This document shows positions 43,801 through 51,089 of a stretch of 64,000 nt of DNA, piece after piece; position 1 is the stretch's first letter, and each line of letters starts with the position of its first letter. The notes below the pieces were generated by a model. The model worked only from the letters and a program-made list of their open reading frames with translations, did not search any database and was not told the DNA's origin. The DNA is from Emticicia agri (GTDB taxonomy: Bacteria > Bacteroidota > Bacteroidia > Cytophagales > Spirosomataceae). The stretch spans positions 62,001-126,000 of the forward strand of contig NZ_SEWF01000006.1 in NCBI RefSeq assembly GCF_004168285.1, given 5' to 3'. The translations under genes and the position numbers were made by a program.

Positions 43801-43849
43801 GCGTTGCATTTTTTCGATGTAGCTGCTGGCTACATCTGCAAAATGACGC
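43801..43849. repeat. Hairpin element with GATGTAGC stem
   Basis: GATGTAGC (43816-43823) pairs with GCTACATC (43829-43836) around TGCTG, extended on the outside by GCGTTGCATTTT/AAAATGACGC pairing with bulges. It lies after the ABC ATPase gene. Confidence 0.75.
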
Positions 43850-43930
43850 CTTGTCTATCTGAAAAATCTAAACTTTTCGGTCAGAATAACAAAATTTAAA
43901 CATCCTCTTAGGTCTTGCATTTATATTGCT

Positions 43931-43985
43931 GGCAGTAGTAAATTCTGAAAACACGATACTTTTCAGAATTTACTGCCTACCTTTG
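43931..43985 (+). promoter_or_regulatory. Inverted repeat fused to a promoter element ahead of hisB
   Basis: Arms 43937-43951 and 43960-43974 are perfect 15-base reverse complements (loop CACGATAC), with outer GGC/GCC pairing after a 3-base bulge. TACCTTTG, a full -7 match, follows at once (43978-43985), so the repeat occupies the -33 region and could be an operator for hisB. Confidence 0.6.
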
Positions 43986-44012
43986 CCAAAAAAACTACTC
44001 TATTCAAAAGCA

Positions 44013-45128
44013 ATGCAGAAAATTCTTTTTATCGACCGCGACGGTACTATTATTGATGAGCCAAAGACAGATTTTCAGATAGATTCTCTCGAAAAATTAT
44101 TCTTTCTTCCAAAAGCCCTTTCTAATCTCCGCAAAATAGCCGAAGAAACTGATTATAAACTGGTGATGGTAACCAATCAGGATGGTTTAGGAACAGATTC
44201 GTTTCCGGAAGATACTTTCTGGCCTGCACATAATAAAATGTTACAGGCGCTGGAAAACGAAAACATCCATTTTGACGCCATTCTTATCGACCGTAGCTTT
44301 CCGCATGAGAATCTGCCTACCCGTAAGCCCGGCACTGGTCTGCTTACCGGATACCTGAATGGAGACTATGATTTAGCAAACTCTTACGTAATCGGCGACA
44401 GAACTACTGATATACAACTGGCTGTAAATTTAGGTGCAAAAGCCATTTTTATTGGCGAAAATCCTATTCTGAATATTGAGCATGAACATGTAACTAAGTT
44501 GGTAACAACCGACTGGGATAGTATTTATGAGTTTCTGAAACTGCCGCCACGCATTGCTACCATAGAGCGTAATACCAAAGAAACACAGATTAAGATTGAA
44601 CTGAACCTTGATGGCAAAGGAAAATCGGATATTCATACAGGGCTTGGTTTCTACGACCACATGCTCGATCAGGTAGCCAAACATTCAGGTGCTGATTTGA
44701 CGATTCATGTGAATGGCGATTTGCATATTGACGAACACCATACCATTGAAGATACTGCTTTGGCTTTAGGAGAAGCCTATCTGAAAGCCTTGGGCGATAA
44801 AAAAGGGATTTCTCGCTATGGTTTCCTGTTACCGATGGACGATGCGTTGGCACAAGTAGCGATTGATTTTTCTGGTCGCCCGTGGATTGTATGGGATGCA
44901 GAATTTAAGCGTGAAAAAGTAGGAGAGATGCCAACAGAAATGTTTTACCACTTCTTTAAATCGTTTTCTGATACTTCTAAATGTAACCTCAATATCAAGT
45001 GCGAAGGGCAGAACGAACACCATAAAATTGAAGCCATTTTCAAAGCCTTTGCCAAATCAATAAAAATGGCTGTAAAACGTGATTTGAAAGAACTGGACAG
45101 CCTACCAAGTACCAAAGGGGTACTATAA
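44013..45128 (+). CDS. hisB: Bifunctional histidinol-phosphatase / imidazoleglycerol-phosphate dehydratase
   Basis: Histidine biosynthesis, steps six and eight. The N-terminal HAD phosphatase (1-165) has [12 protein letters not shown] with the nucleophile Asp, VTNQDGLG and [10 protein letters not shown]; the C-terminal dehydratase (175-371) has [34 protein letters not shown] and [19 protein letters not shown], with the manganese-binding His residues. ATG 44013 follows a TACCTTTG promoter by 28 bases, so the longer open frame to 43926 is excluded. No other his gene is in the window; a hisB gene apart from the his operon is uncommon but not unique. Confidence 0.95.
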   Translation: MQKILFIDRDGTIIDEPKTDFQIDSLEKLFFLPKALSNLRKIAEETDYKLVMVTNQDGLGTDSFPEDTFWPAHNKMLQALENENIHFDAILIDRSFPHENLPTRKPGTGLLTGYLNGDYDLANSYVIGDRTTDIQLAVNLGAKAIFIGENPILNIEHEHVTKLVTTDWDSIYEFLKLPPRIATIERNTKETQIKIELNLDGKGKSDIHTGLGFYDHMLDQVAKHSGADLTIHVNGDLHIDEHHTIEDTALALGEAYLKALGDKKGISRYGFLLPMDDALAQVAIDFSGRPWIVWDAEFKREKVGEMPTEMFYHFFKSFSDTSKCNLNIKCEGQNEHHKIEAIFKAFAKSIKMAVKRDLKELDSLPSTKGVL

Positions 45129-45138
45129 CACTTTTTGG

Positions 45139-45165
45139 CAAACCGTGACGACGTTCCACGGTTTG
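45139..45165 (+). terminator. Hairpin after hisB
   Basis: CAAACCGTG (45139-45147) pairs with CACGGTTTG (45157-45165) around a 9-base loop, 10 bases after the stop. A further AACCGTGG copy follows. The T run is short. Confidence 0.55.
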
Positions 45166-45292
45166 TTAAACCGTGGCTCTGATAGTTGCAAATGGATTGA
45201 ATAGTAAATAAGAACAGAACAACCCTGATAAAATTTCACCAGGTACAAACGAGTAGTATGCTTACAAATGATGTAAAAACTGAGTTTCCCCA

Positions 45293-46108
45293 ATGAAATC
45301 AACCCTATACCTTAAAACTTCCCTGCTTCTCTTAGCAACGCTAACCTGTTTTGCGCAAAACCAATCATTCAAATGGCCGAAAGAGGCTCGTATGGCTATC
45401 AGCCTTACTTTTGACGATGCGAGAGGCAGTCAGGCCACCAAAGGTGCCCCCTTATTAGATGAATATGGGGTAAAAGGTACTTTTTATGTGGTTCCTTCGG
45501 CGGTGAAGGGGCAATTAGCAGGTTGGAAAAAGGTAGTTGATAAAAAGCATGAAATCGGCAATCACTCATTAAATCATTCATGTAGTGGCAATTTTGTCTG
45601 GTCAAGAAAAAGTGCTCTTGAAAACTATACAATAGACCAAATGCGTACAGAACTGTTAGAAGCCAATACGCAGATTGAAACACTATTAGGCGTGAAACCT
45701 GAATCTTACGCCTATCCGTGTGGACAAACGTTTGTCGGTCGTGGGAAAAATGCAAAGAGTTTTGTGCCCGTTATTGCAGACCTCTTTGTCTCGGGCAGAA
45801 CTTGGCTTGATGAAGCACCTGTAGATGCGGGCTATTGCGATATGGCGCAACTGACAGGTGTAGAAATGGATGGGAAAGATTTTGAGCATCTTTTACCTGT
45901 CATAGAAGAAGCCAAAAAAAACGGACAATGGCTGGTACTGGCAGGCCATGAAATGGCCGATTCAGGCGCACAGACCACCAGACTGGCTATGCTACGTAAA
46001 CTTTGTGCCTATGCCAAAGACCCTGCCAATGGTATCTGGATTGCACCGGTCGGTGAAGTTGCCAGATATGTAAAGGGGGAGAGGAAGCGGTTGGGCTTGG
46101 CGGAGTAG
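45293..46108 (+). CDS. Secreted polysaccharide deacetylase (NodB/CE4-like)
   Basis: Signal peptide ends at LTCFAQ. The NodB fold shows motif 1 ISLTFDDARGS with the metal-binding Asp pair, motif 2 EIGNHSLNHSCSGN with His residues, and SYAYPCGQTFVGRGK. The C-terminal part (GQWLVLAGHEMADSGAQTTR) supplies the last catalytic His. It probably removes acetyl groups from a GlcNAc-type or acetylated polymer in the periplasm or outside. It is preceded by the hisB terminator and followed by the broken oxidoreductase fragment. Confidence 0.9.
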   Translation: MKSTLYLKTSLLLLATLTCFAQNQSFKWPKEARMAISLTFDDARGSQATKGAPLLDEYGVKGTFYVVPSAVKGQLAGWKKVVDKKHEIGNHSLNHSCSGNFVWSRKSALENYTIDQMRTELLEANTQIETLLGVKPESYAYPCGQTFVGRGKNAKSFVPVIADLFVSGRTWLDEAPVDAGYCDMAQLTGVEMDGKDFEHLLPVIEEAKKNGQWLVLAGHEMADSGAQTTRLAMLRKLCAYAKDPANGIWIAPVGEVARYVKGERKRLGLAE

Positions 46109-46146
46109 TTTTCTGATTGCCATTTTAATCATCAGTGCTAAAATAA

Positions 46147-46290
46147 ACGGAGGCATTTATAGAAGCAGTACTCAACGATACATCTGTACCTATAAAAAAT
46201 GAAGATGTAATTATGGCAACTCTTTTAGCCTACGCCGCAAAAAAATCAATGGATGAACAGCGGCCTGTGAAGGTTTCGGAGATGGTGTAG
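46147..46290 (+). pseudogene. C-terminal remnant of a Gfo/Idh/MocA-family oxidoreductase
   Basis: A 47-codon stretch between in-frame stops (TAA 46144, TAG 46288) encodes AFIEAVLNDTSVPIKNEDVI then MATLLAYAAKKSMDEQRPVK and VSEM, which is the tail of Gfo/Idh/MocA oxidoreductases (LLAYAAxxSxxxxRPVKxxE). The rest of the gene is missing, so this is a decayed leftover, not a translated gene. It sits between the deacetylase and ruvC. Confidence 0.7.
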
Positions 46291-46319
46291 TGTGAGACTT
46301 TAATTGAGTATTGAAACAA

Positions 46320-46880
46320 TCACTTCAACCTCTCAGGATTCTCACTCACAAAAGCAGACCAACCTTTTTTCTTGGAACCATTGCCCGTCAGGGCTTTGGT
46401 TTTACCATGCATATAGTGGCATATAGCTACGCCAACAGCATCAGTTGCATCATAAAACTGAGTATCCAGCTTCATTTTCAATAGGTGTTCAAGCATATAG
46501 GCTACCTGCTCTTTGCTGGCATTCCCATTGCCTGTTACCGATTGTTTCACTGTTTTGGGCATATACTCTACAATAGGCACATCACGGTTAAGAGCAGCGG
46601 CAATAGCCACCCCTTGTGCACGTCCCAGTTTCAGCATAGATTGTGCATTTACGCCATAAAACGGAGCTTCAATCGCCATTTCGTCGGGTAAGTATTCTTC
46701 TATGATTTGCGTCATTCTTTCATAAATCTTCTTTAGTTTCAGCTCATGTGTGCTATATTTGTCAAGTTTTAAAACACCATATTGCACCAGCGTAAGAGCA
46801 TTACCGTCAACCGAAATAATGCCATAGCCCATGATTCTCGTACCCGGGTCAACACCTAAAATGATTTTCTCTTTGTTCAT
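46320..46880 (-). CDS. ruvC: Holliday junction resolvase RuvC
   Basis: The RNase H-like nuclease has its first Asp in ILGVDPGTRIMGYG, Glu in MAIEAPFYGVNAQS, and the final Asp pair in DATDAVGVAICHYM. GNGNASKEQVAYMLEHLLKM is the DNA-contacting region. RuvC cuts Holliday junctions symmetrically with RuvAB in recombinational repair. Length 186 is normal. Its start lies two bases from that of the divergent flippase-like gene, so the two promoters must lie within each other's coding sequences or share a very short region. Confidence 0.95.
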   Translation of the reverse strand: MNKEKIILGVDPGTRIMGYGIISVDGNALTLVQYGVLKLDKYSTHELKLKKIYERMTQIIEEYLPDEMAIEAPFYGVNAQSMLKLGRAQGVAIAAALNRDVPIVEYMPKTVKQSVTGNGNASKEQVAYMLEHLLKMKLDTQFYDATDAVGVAICHYMHGKTKALTGNGSKKKGWSAFVSENPERLK

Positions 46881-46882
46881 AT

Positions 46883-47875
46883 ATGCAAATTAACTCAAAA
46901 ATCTTTACTGCTAAGCACGGACTATGGATATTAAAAAATATTCTGTTTTCAGGCGTATTGTATGGGGTATATCTGTTATTGGAACAAAAAGGAGAAAGCA
47001 TTGAAGCAATGCTCACCCATTTCAGGCAAATTCCTTTTGATAGTACTATCTGGGTAGTGTTGCTATTAATTCCGGTTAACTGGGCTTTTGAAGCATGGAA
47101 ATGGCAACGATTAGCCACAAAAGTAGAAAAAATCAGTTTTGCAGAAGCCTATCAGGGTGTTCTGGCAGGAGTGGCTTTGGCTAACTTTACCCCAATGATG
47201 ATAGGCGACTATGCCGGAAAAATACTGATGCTGAAAACCCAGAAGCGTACGGCAAGTATAGGGGCTATTTTATTAGGTAATGGTATGCAGTTGTATGTAT
47301 CTTTATTATTTGGGGTTATTAGTTATGGCTATTTTGTTTGGGTAGCTCAACCTGAACCCCTGTTATTACACATAAGCATGGTTGTATTGCTTTGCATCTT
47401 TTTACTGATTGGCATCTGGATAGCCTTTAGTCTTCAGAAACTGAGTTTTACTACCGAAAATAAATGGCTTAAATATATAAGCCCCTATCTCATCGTGTTA
47501 AAAGAATATACCTTACCTGAAATAAGAGATGTATTTCTGATAGCCACAGGCCGATACATTATTTTTACTATTCAGTTTTTGCTGGTCTTGCAAGTATTCA
47601 ACATCCATTTACCGATTACAGTATTAATAGCAGGTATCGGTATTATTTTTCTGACTAAAACATTGGGGGCGGCTTTCAATTTTTTAGGCGACTTAAGTAT
47701 GCGGGCTATTACCTCTGTCTATTATTTTGGCTATTTTGGTGTAAGTCTTTCCCTGATTACTACGGCTACTTTTACTATCTGGCTTATGAATGTATTAGTG
47801 CCTGTTATCATCGGAAGTCTATTTCTTTTATCTTTGAGGTTTTCAACAAAAAAACTGAAGGCTTCTGCTGACTGA
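46883..47875 (+). CDS. Flippase-like integral membrane protein (LPG synthase TM / UPF0104 family)
   Basis: Eight to nine hydrophobic helices over 330 aa. The family pattern is visible: LIPVNWAFEAWKWQRLA with Trp-Lys, AYQGVLAGVALANFTPMMIG with DYAGKI, and RTASIGAILLGNGMQLYVSL; later GAAFNFLGDLSMRAITSVY. Members of this family flip lipids or lipid-linked intermediates, or act in hopanoid and glycan pathways. The glycosyltransferase gene follows 25 bases downstream, and the two probably act on the same lipid-linked or polysaccharide product. Which one is not clear. Confidence 0.85.
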   Translation: MQINSKIFTAKHGLWILKNILFSGVLYGVYLLLEQKGESIEAMLTHFRQIPFDSTIWVVLLLIPVNWAFEAWKWQRLATKVEKISFAEAYQGVLAGVALANFTPMMIGDYAGKILMLKTQKRTASIGAILLGNGMQLYVSLLFGVISYGYFVWVAQPEPLLLHISMVVLLCIFLLIGIWIAFSLQKLSFTTENKWLKYISPYLIVLKEYTLPEIRDVFLIATGRYIIFTIQFLLVLQVFNIHLPITVLIAGIGIIFLTKTLGAAFNFLGDLSMRAITSVYYFGYFGVSLSLITTATFTIWLMNVLVPVIIGSLFLLSLRFSTKKLKASAD

Positions 47876-47900
47876 TAAGCCTTTATTAATTTCTTACCAA

Positions 47901-49052
47901 GTGCTTGCAACTCTTCTCATATCTATTGTGTTGGCGTATTTCTTCATGAATATAGGCTTGTTATTTATCTGGCTGACTCATAAACCTTATCAGCAACAGA
48001 TGAATCAAGAGCCATTGCTGAATATATCGGTCATTATTCCTGTCCGTAATGAAGCCAGCCATATCATAAATTTACTGAAAGATATAGAAAACCAGACGTA
48101 TGCCAAAGAGAAGTTTGAGGTAATTGTAGCAGACGATGATTCAATAGATAATACATTAGCCCTTGTAAAGGATTTTCAGAAAGTTACTTCCATGCGGTTA
48201 ATTATTAATAGTTTACCGCCTAAAGAAAACAATGCTTCTCCCAAAAAACGAGCTATTCATTCATCTATTCAACTGGCGCATGGAGATTTAATTGTTACCA
48301 CTGACGGTGATTGTAGGGTTGGCCATAAATGGCTGGAAACGATTGCTCATTTTCAATCCGAAAAAAAGGCTTATCTCATTAGTTCACCTGTTACTTTTAT
48401 AAATGATGCCAGCAATAGCATAGGTAACTTCTGGCAGAAAATCCAGACTATTGAGTTCAGCAGCCTGATTGGTTCGGGAGCTTGTGCCATGCTTATCGGT
48501 AAACCCAATATGTGTAATGGAGCAAATTTAGCTTATCTGAAATCAGTATTTCATGAGGTAGGAGGGTTTTCGGGTAATGAAAATTTAGCTTCAGGTGATG
48601 ACGAATTTCTGATGCATAAAATTGCCTCCCGATTCCCTGATAAGGTATGTTTTTTTAAAAGTCAGGACGCAATTGTAGAAACAGAGTCTCATACTTCATT
48701 TAAATCATTTTATTATCAGCGCAAAAGGTGGGCCAGTAAATGGAAACATTACAACAACCCTTTTACCACTGCCTTAGCCGTATTTATCTTCACAGCTAAT
48801 TTTTCTTTAATTGGTGCAGTAACCCTGTATGCGTTTCGTTTGCTTGATGGCACGAATCTGCTCATTATATTTTTACTGAAATTTTCGGCAGAGCTTCTTT
48901 TTTTAATCTTGGTTCTTAGTTTTTTGCGTAAAAAAAACTTAATTTGGCTCATTCCTTTTGTACAACTTATTTATCCCTCGTATGTAACATTCTTCGGATT
49001 AGCAGCTCAGGGAAAAAATGAATACATCTGGAAAGGGAGGAAACTCCAGTAA
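47901..49052 (+). CDS. Family 2 glycosyltransferase with membrane helices
   Basis: GTG 47901 starts an N-terminal TM helix (LATLLISIVLAYFFMNIGLL). The GT2 domain follows: NISVIIPVRNEASHIINLL, VIVADDDSIDNTLALVKDF, VTTDGDCRVGHKWLET (the DxD-like Asp) and SGDDEFLMHKIAS, then the QRKRWASKWKHY motif. Three more helices complete the C-terminus (LAVFIFTANFSLIGAVTLY, LLIIFLLKFSAELLFLILVL). Such enzymes add sugars to lipids or build polysaccharides at the inner membrane. Coupled to the flippase-like gene upstream and to the dipeptidase gene 27 bases downstream. Confidence 0.88.
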   Translation: MLATLLISIVLAYFFMNIGLLFIWLTHKPYQQQMNQEPLLNISVIIPVRNEASHIINLLKDIENQTYAKEKFEVIVADDDSIDNTLALVKDFQKVTSMRLIINSLPPKENNASPKKRAIHSSIQLAHGDLIVTTDGDCRVGHKWLETIAHFQSEKKAYLISSPVTFINDASNSIGNFWQKIQTIEFSSLIGSGACAMLIGKPNMCNGANLAYLKSVFHEVGGFSGNENLASGDDEFLMHKIASRFPDKVCFFKSQDAIVETESHTSFKSFYYQRKRWASKWKHYNNPFTTALAVFIFTANFSLIGAVTLYAFRLLDGTNLLIIFLLKFSAELLFLILVLSFLRKKNLIWLIPFVQLIYPSYVTFFGLAAQGKNEYIWKGRKLQ

Positions 49053-49079
49053 TCACCTGACATCACTAAACTAAACAGC

Positions 49080-50306
49080 ATGAAACAATTATTTCTGCTT
49101 CTTCTATTACCCGCCCTTGTTTTTGCGCAGAGCAAAAAAGAACAAAAATTGCTGAAAAAAGCTGATAAAATTCATGCAAAAGCCTACACAGTAGATACCC
49201 ATGCCGATGTACCTATCAATATGATGGAAATGAAAGGCTTTGATATTGGCGAGAAGCATAACTATGCAACCGATGGTACACAGATTGATTTCCCACGGAT
49301 GAAAGAGGGTGGAATGGATGCCATGTTTTTTGCGGTATATATGGCACAAGGTAAGCGTACACCCGAAGGCAATGCCGAGGCTAAAGAAAAAGCCTTGAAA
49401 ATTTTTCAGGCTATTCATGAAGCAGTAAAGAAATATCCCGACATGGCCGAACTGGTAACCAGTGCCGATGCAGGTTTTGCTACACATAAAAAAGGAAAAT
49501 TAGGCGTATTTATCGGAATGGAAAACGGCTGGCCTGTAGGGCATGATTTATCCAATCTGAAATTATATTATGATTTGGGTTTGCGGTATATTACACTTTC
49601 GCACTCTTTTAATAATGATTTATCCGATTCATCGGGCGACCCGGAGGTTGGCGAATATGGGGGGATAAGTAAATTAGGAGAGCAATGTATAGCCGAGATG
49701 AATAAATTAGGTATTATTGTTGATGTATCACATATTTCGGATTCAGCATTTTATGATGTGATGCGTTTGAGCAAAGCTCCGGTATTTGCCTCTCATTCTT
49801 CGTGTAGGGCATTGAGCGATGTAAAAAGAAATATGACAGACGATATGATAAAACTGATGGCATCGAAAGGCGGAGTTATTCAGATTAATTTTGTATCTGA
49901 TTTTCTGAAAAAACCATCGAAAGAGATAGAGGTATCTATCAGAACCTTACGGATGCAGGCGATGAAAGCAGATGCTACGCCCGAAGATAAACAGCGGATT
50001 AATGCCGAACTACGTCAATTGAAATATAAATTTCCGGGAGAAGCACCTACCGTAAAAACAGTGGTTGACCATATCGACCATGTAGTACAGATAGCAGGTA
50101 TAGACCATGTAGGGATTGGCATGGATATGGATGGCGGAAGCGATGTAGTAGGCTGTGAAGATGTAAGTAAAATAAAAAATGTAACCATTGAGCTTTTACG
50201 ACGGGGTTATTCAGAAAAGGATATACGCAAAATATGGGGTGGTAATACCATGCGTGTGTTGGCAACTGCCGAAAAAGTAGCTAAACAACTGAGTACACAA
50301 CCCTGA
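49080..50306 (+). CDS. Secreted membrane-dipeptidase-like peptidase M19
   Basis: Signal peptide MKQLFLLLLLPALVFAQ. The TIM-barrel metallopeptidase has VDTHADVPINMM (metal His-x-Asp), VFIGMENGWPVGHD (bridging Glu), GLRYITLSHSFNNDLSDSSG, IIVDVSHISDSAFYDVMRLS and APVFASHSSCRALSD (metal His residues) and HVGIGMDMDGG near the C-terminus. M19 enzymes cut dipeptides, including D-containing ones, using two zinc ions. Probably periplasmic, recycling peptides from wall turnover or food. Likely the last gene of the flippase/glycosyltransferase transcript. Confidence 0.92.
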   Translation: MKQLFLLLLLPALVFAQSKKEQKLLKKADKIHAKAYTVDTHADVPINMMEMKGFDIGEKHNYATDGTQIDFPRMKEGGMDAMFFAVYMAQGKRTPEGNAEAKEKALKIFQAIHEAVKKYPDMAELVTSADAGFATHKKGKLGVFIGMENGWPVGHDLSNLKLYYDLGLRYITLSHSFNNDLSDSSGDPEVGEYGGISKLGEQCIAEMNKLGIIVDVSHISDSAFYDVMRLSKAPVFASHSSCRALSDVKRNMTDDMIKLMASKGGVIQINFVSDFLKKPSKEIEVSIRTLRMQAMKADATPEDKQRINAELRQLKYKFPGEAPTVKTVVDHIDHVVQIAGIDHVGIGMDMDGGSDVVGCEDVSKIKNVTIELLRRGYSEKDIRKIWGGNTMRVLATAEKVAKQLSTQP

Positions 50307-50506
50307 TAGAGCGTAGCAGGAGTCAAATAAGGGTCTTTGATGCGTGATTTTAGCTCATAGTGTTGCAAACAGATAGTTTTATTTTAAAAAAAAAACATCA
50401 ATTGACTTTTATAAGATAAAATTTCTATCTTTGTAAGATTATAACATTTTTAATATTGTTTATAATAAAATAAACTCACGAACAGTTAATATATAAAAAT
50501 ACTAAG

Positions 50507-50543
50507 AAAAATTTGGAAGCATTATGCAAAGTGTTTAATATTG
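50507..50543 (+). promoter_or_regulatory. Promoter-like module 1 (AAAAATTTGG ... TAATATTG)
   Basis: AAAAATTTGGAA has TTTG at 50512-50515, and TAATATTG (one base from TAnnTTTG) follows after 20 bases at 50536-50543, overlapping an inverted repeat. The nearest downstream gene is SusC, 547 bases away. Confidence 0.4.
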
Positions 50544-50562
50544 TATCCAATTGATACAATAT
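50538..50562. repeat. Perfect inverted repeat of 10-base arms
   Basis: ATATTGTATC (50538-50547) and GATACAATAT (50553-50562) flank CAATT. It overlaps the promoter-like element at 50536 and could be an operator. Confidence 0.75.
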
Positions 50563-50950
50563 ACCTAAGTCTAACTAAATGATTATTTTCCTTACGTGAT
50601 TTTAATGATTAAACCGCGAGTATTTACCAGATTTGTAGCTTTTGCGTGGCTCAATGAACTTCATCAGACAATTTAATTCACAATTTAAAATCCTCACAGA
50701 ATAAATAATAAGAATTAAGGTTTATGCCTTTTCTTGCACGGTACATTTTAAAGAAAAATTTTGGAAAACAGAGATGTAACATAACCTGATTTAAAAAAAA
50801 ACATCATAATTCCAAACATTGTATTTTCCACAGCTTCATAATTTAAAAGTAGATTTTCACGAAAGTAGTTTTTTTGAATTTGGCAAAATTTTATTTGGCA
50901 TAAATAAAATGTGTGTTTGGTGTGGATAGATAAATTTATAAAAAAAACAT

Positions 50951-50988
50951 GAAAAATTTGGAAAATTTGGAGTGGATTTCTATAATTG
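50951..50988 (+). promoter_or_regulatory. Likely SusC promoter (GAAAAATTTGG ... TATAATTG)
   Basis: GAAAAATTTGG contains TTTG at 50957-50960; TATAATTG, one base from the -7 consensus, lies 20 bases later at 50981-50988. The leader to ATG 51090 would be about 95 bases. Confidence 0.5.
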
Positions 50989-51089
50989 TGCCAAATACAC
51001 TTATTAAGATAAATCAACAAAATCTTGATATAATATAAAGTCTTTAATTACAATTTATTTTTTACTTTTTTTTTAACTAAAACAAAACT

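Larger units (their letters stand above)
50307..51089. other. 783-base AT-rich regulatory region upstream of the first SusC gene
   Basis: No convincing gene is seen. It holds a promoter-like pair (TTGAC at 50402-50406 and TATCTTTG at 50426-50433) that points to no nearby gene, an inverted repeat at 50538-50562, three copies of the motif AAAAATTTGGAA or its variant (about 50507, 50753 and 50951), and a likely SusC promoter at 50957-50988. Long A and T runs border the SusC start. An untranslated leader or a small RNA could lie here, but no sequence evidence fixes one. Confidence 0.6.

Noticed and set aside
44590-44853. Antisense frame of 87 codons inside hisB
   Set aside because: Entirely within a well-supported gene; no start context.
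50748-51020. Minus-strand frame of 90 codons in the SusC upstream region
   Set aside because: Overlaps AT-rich promoter elements and is Phe/Ile/Asn-rich as expected of a chance frame.
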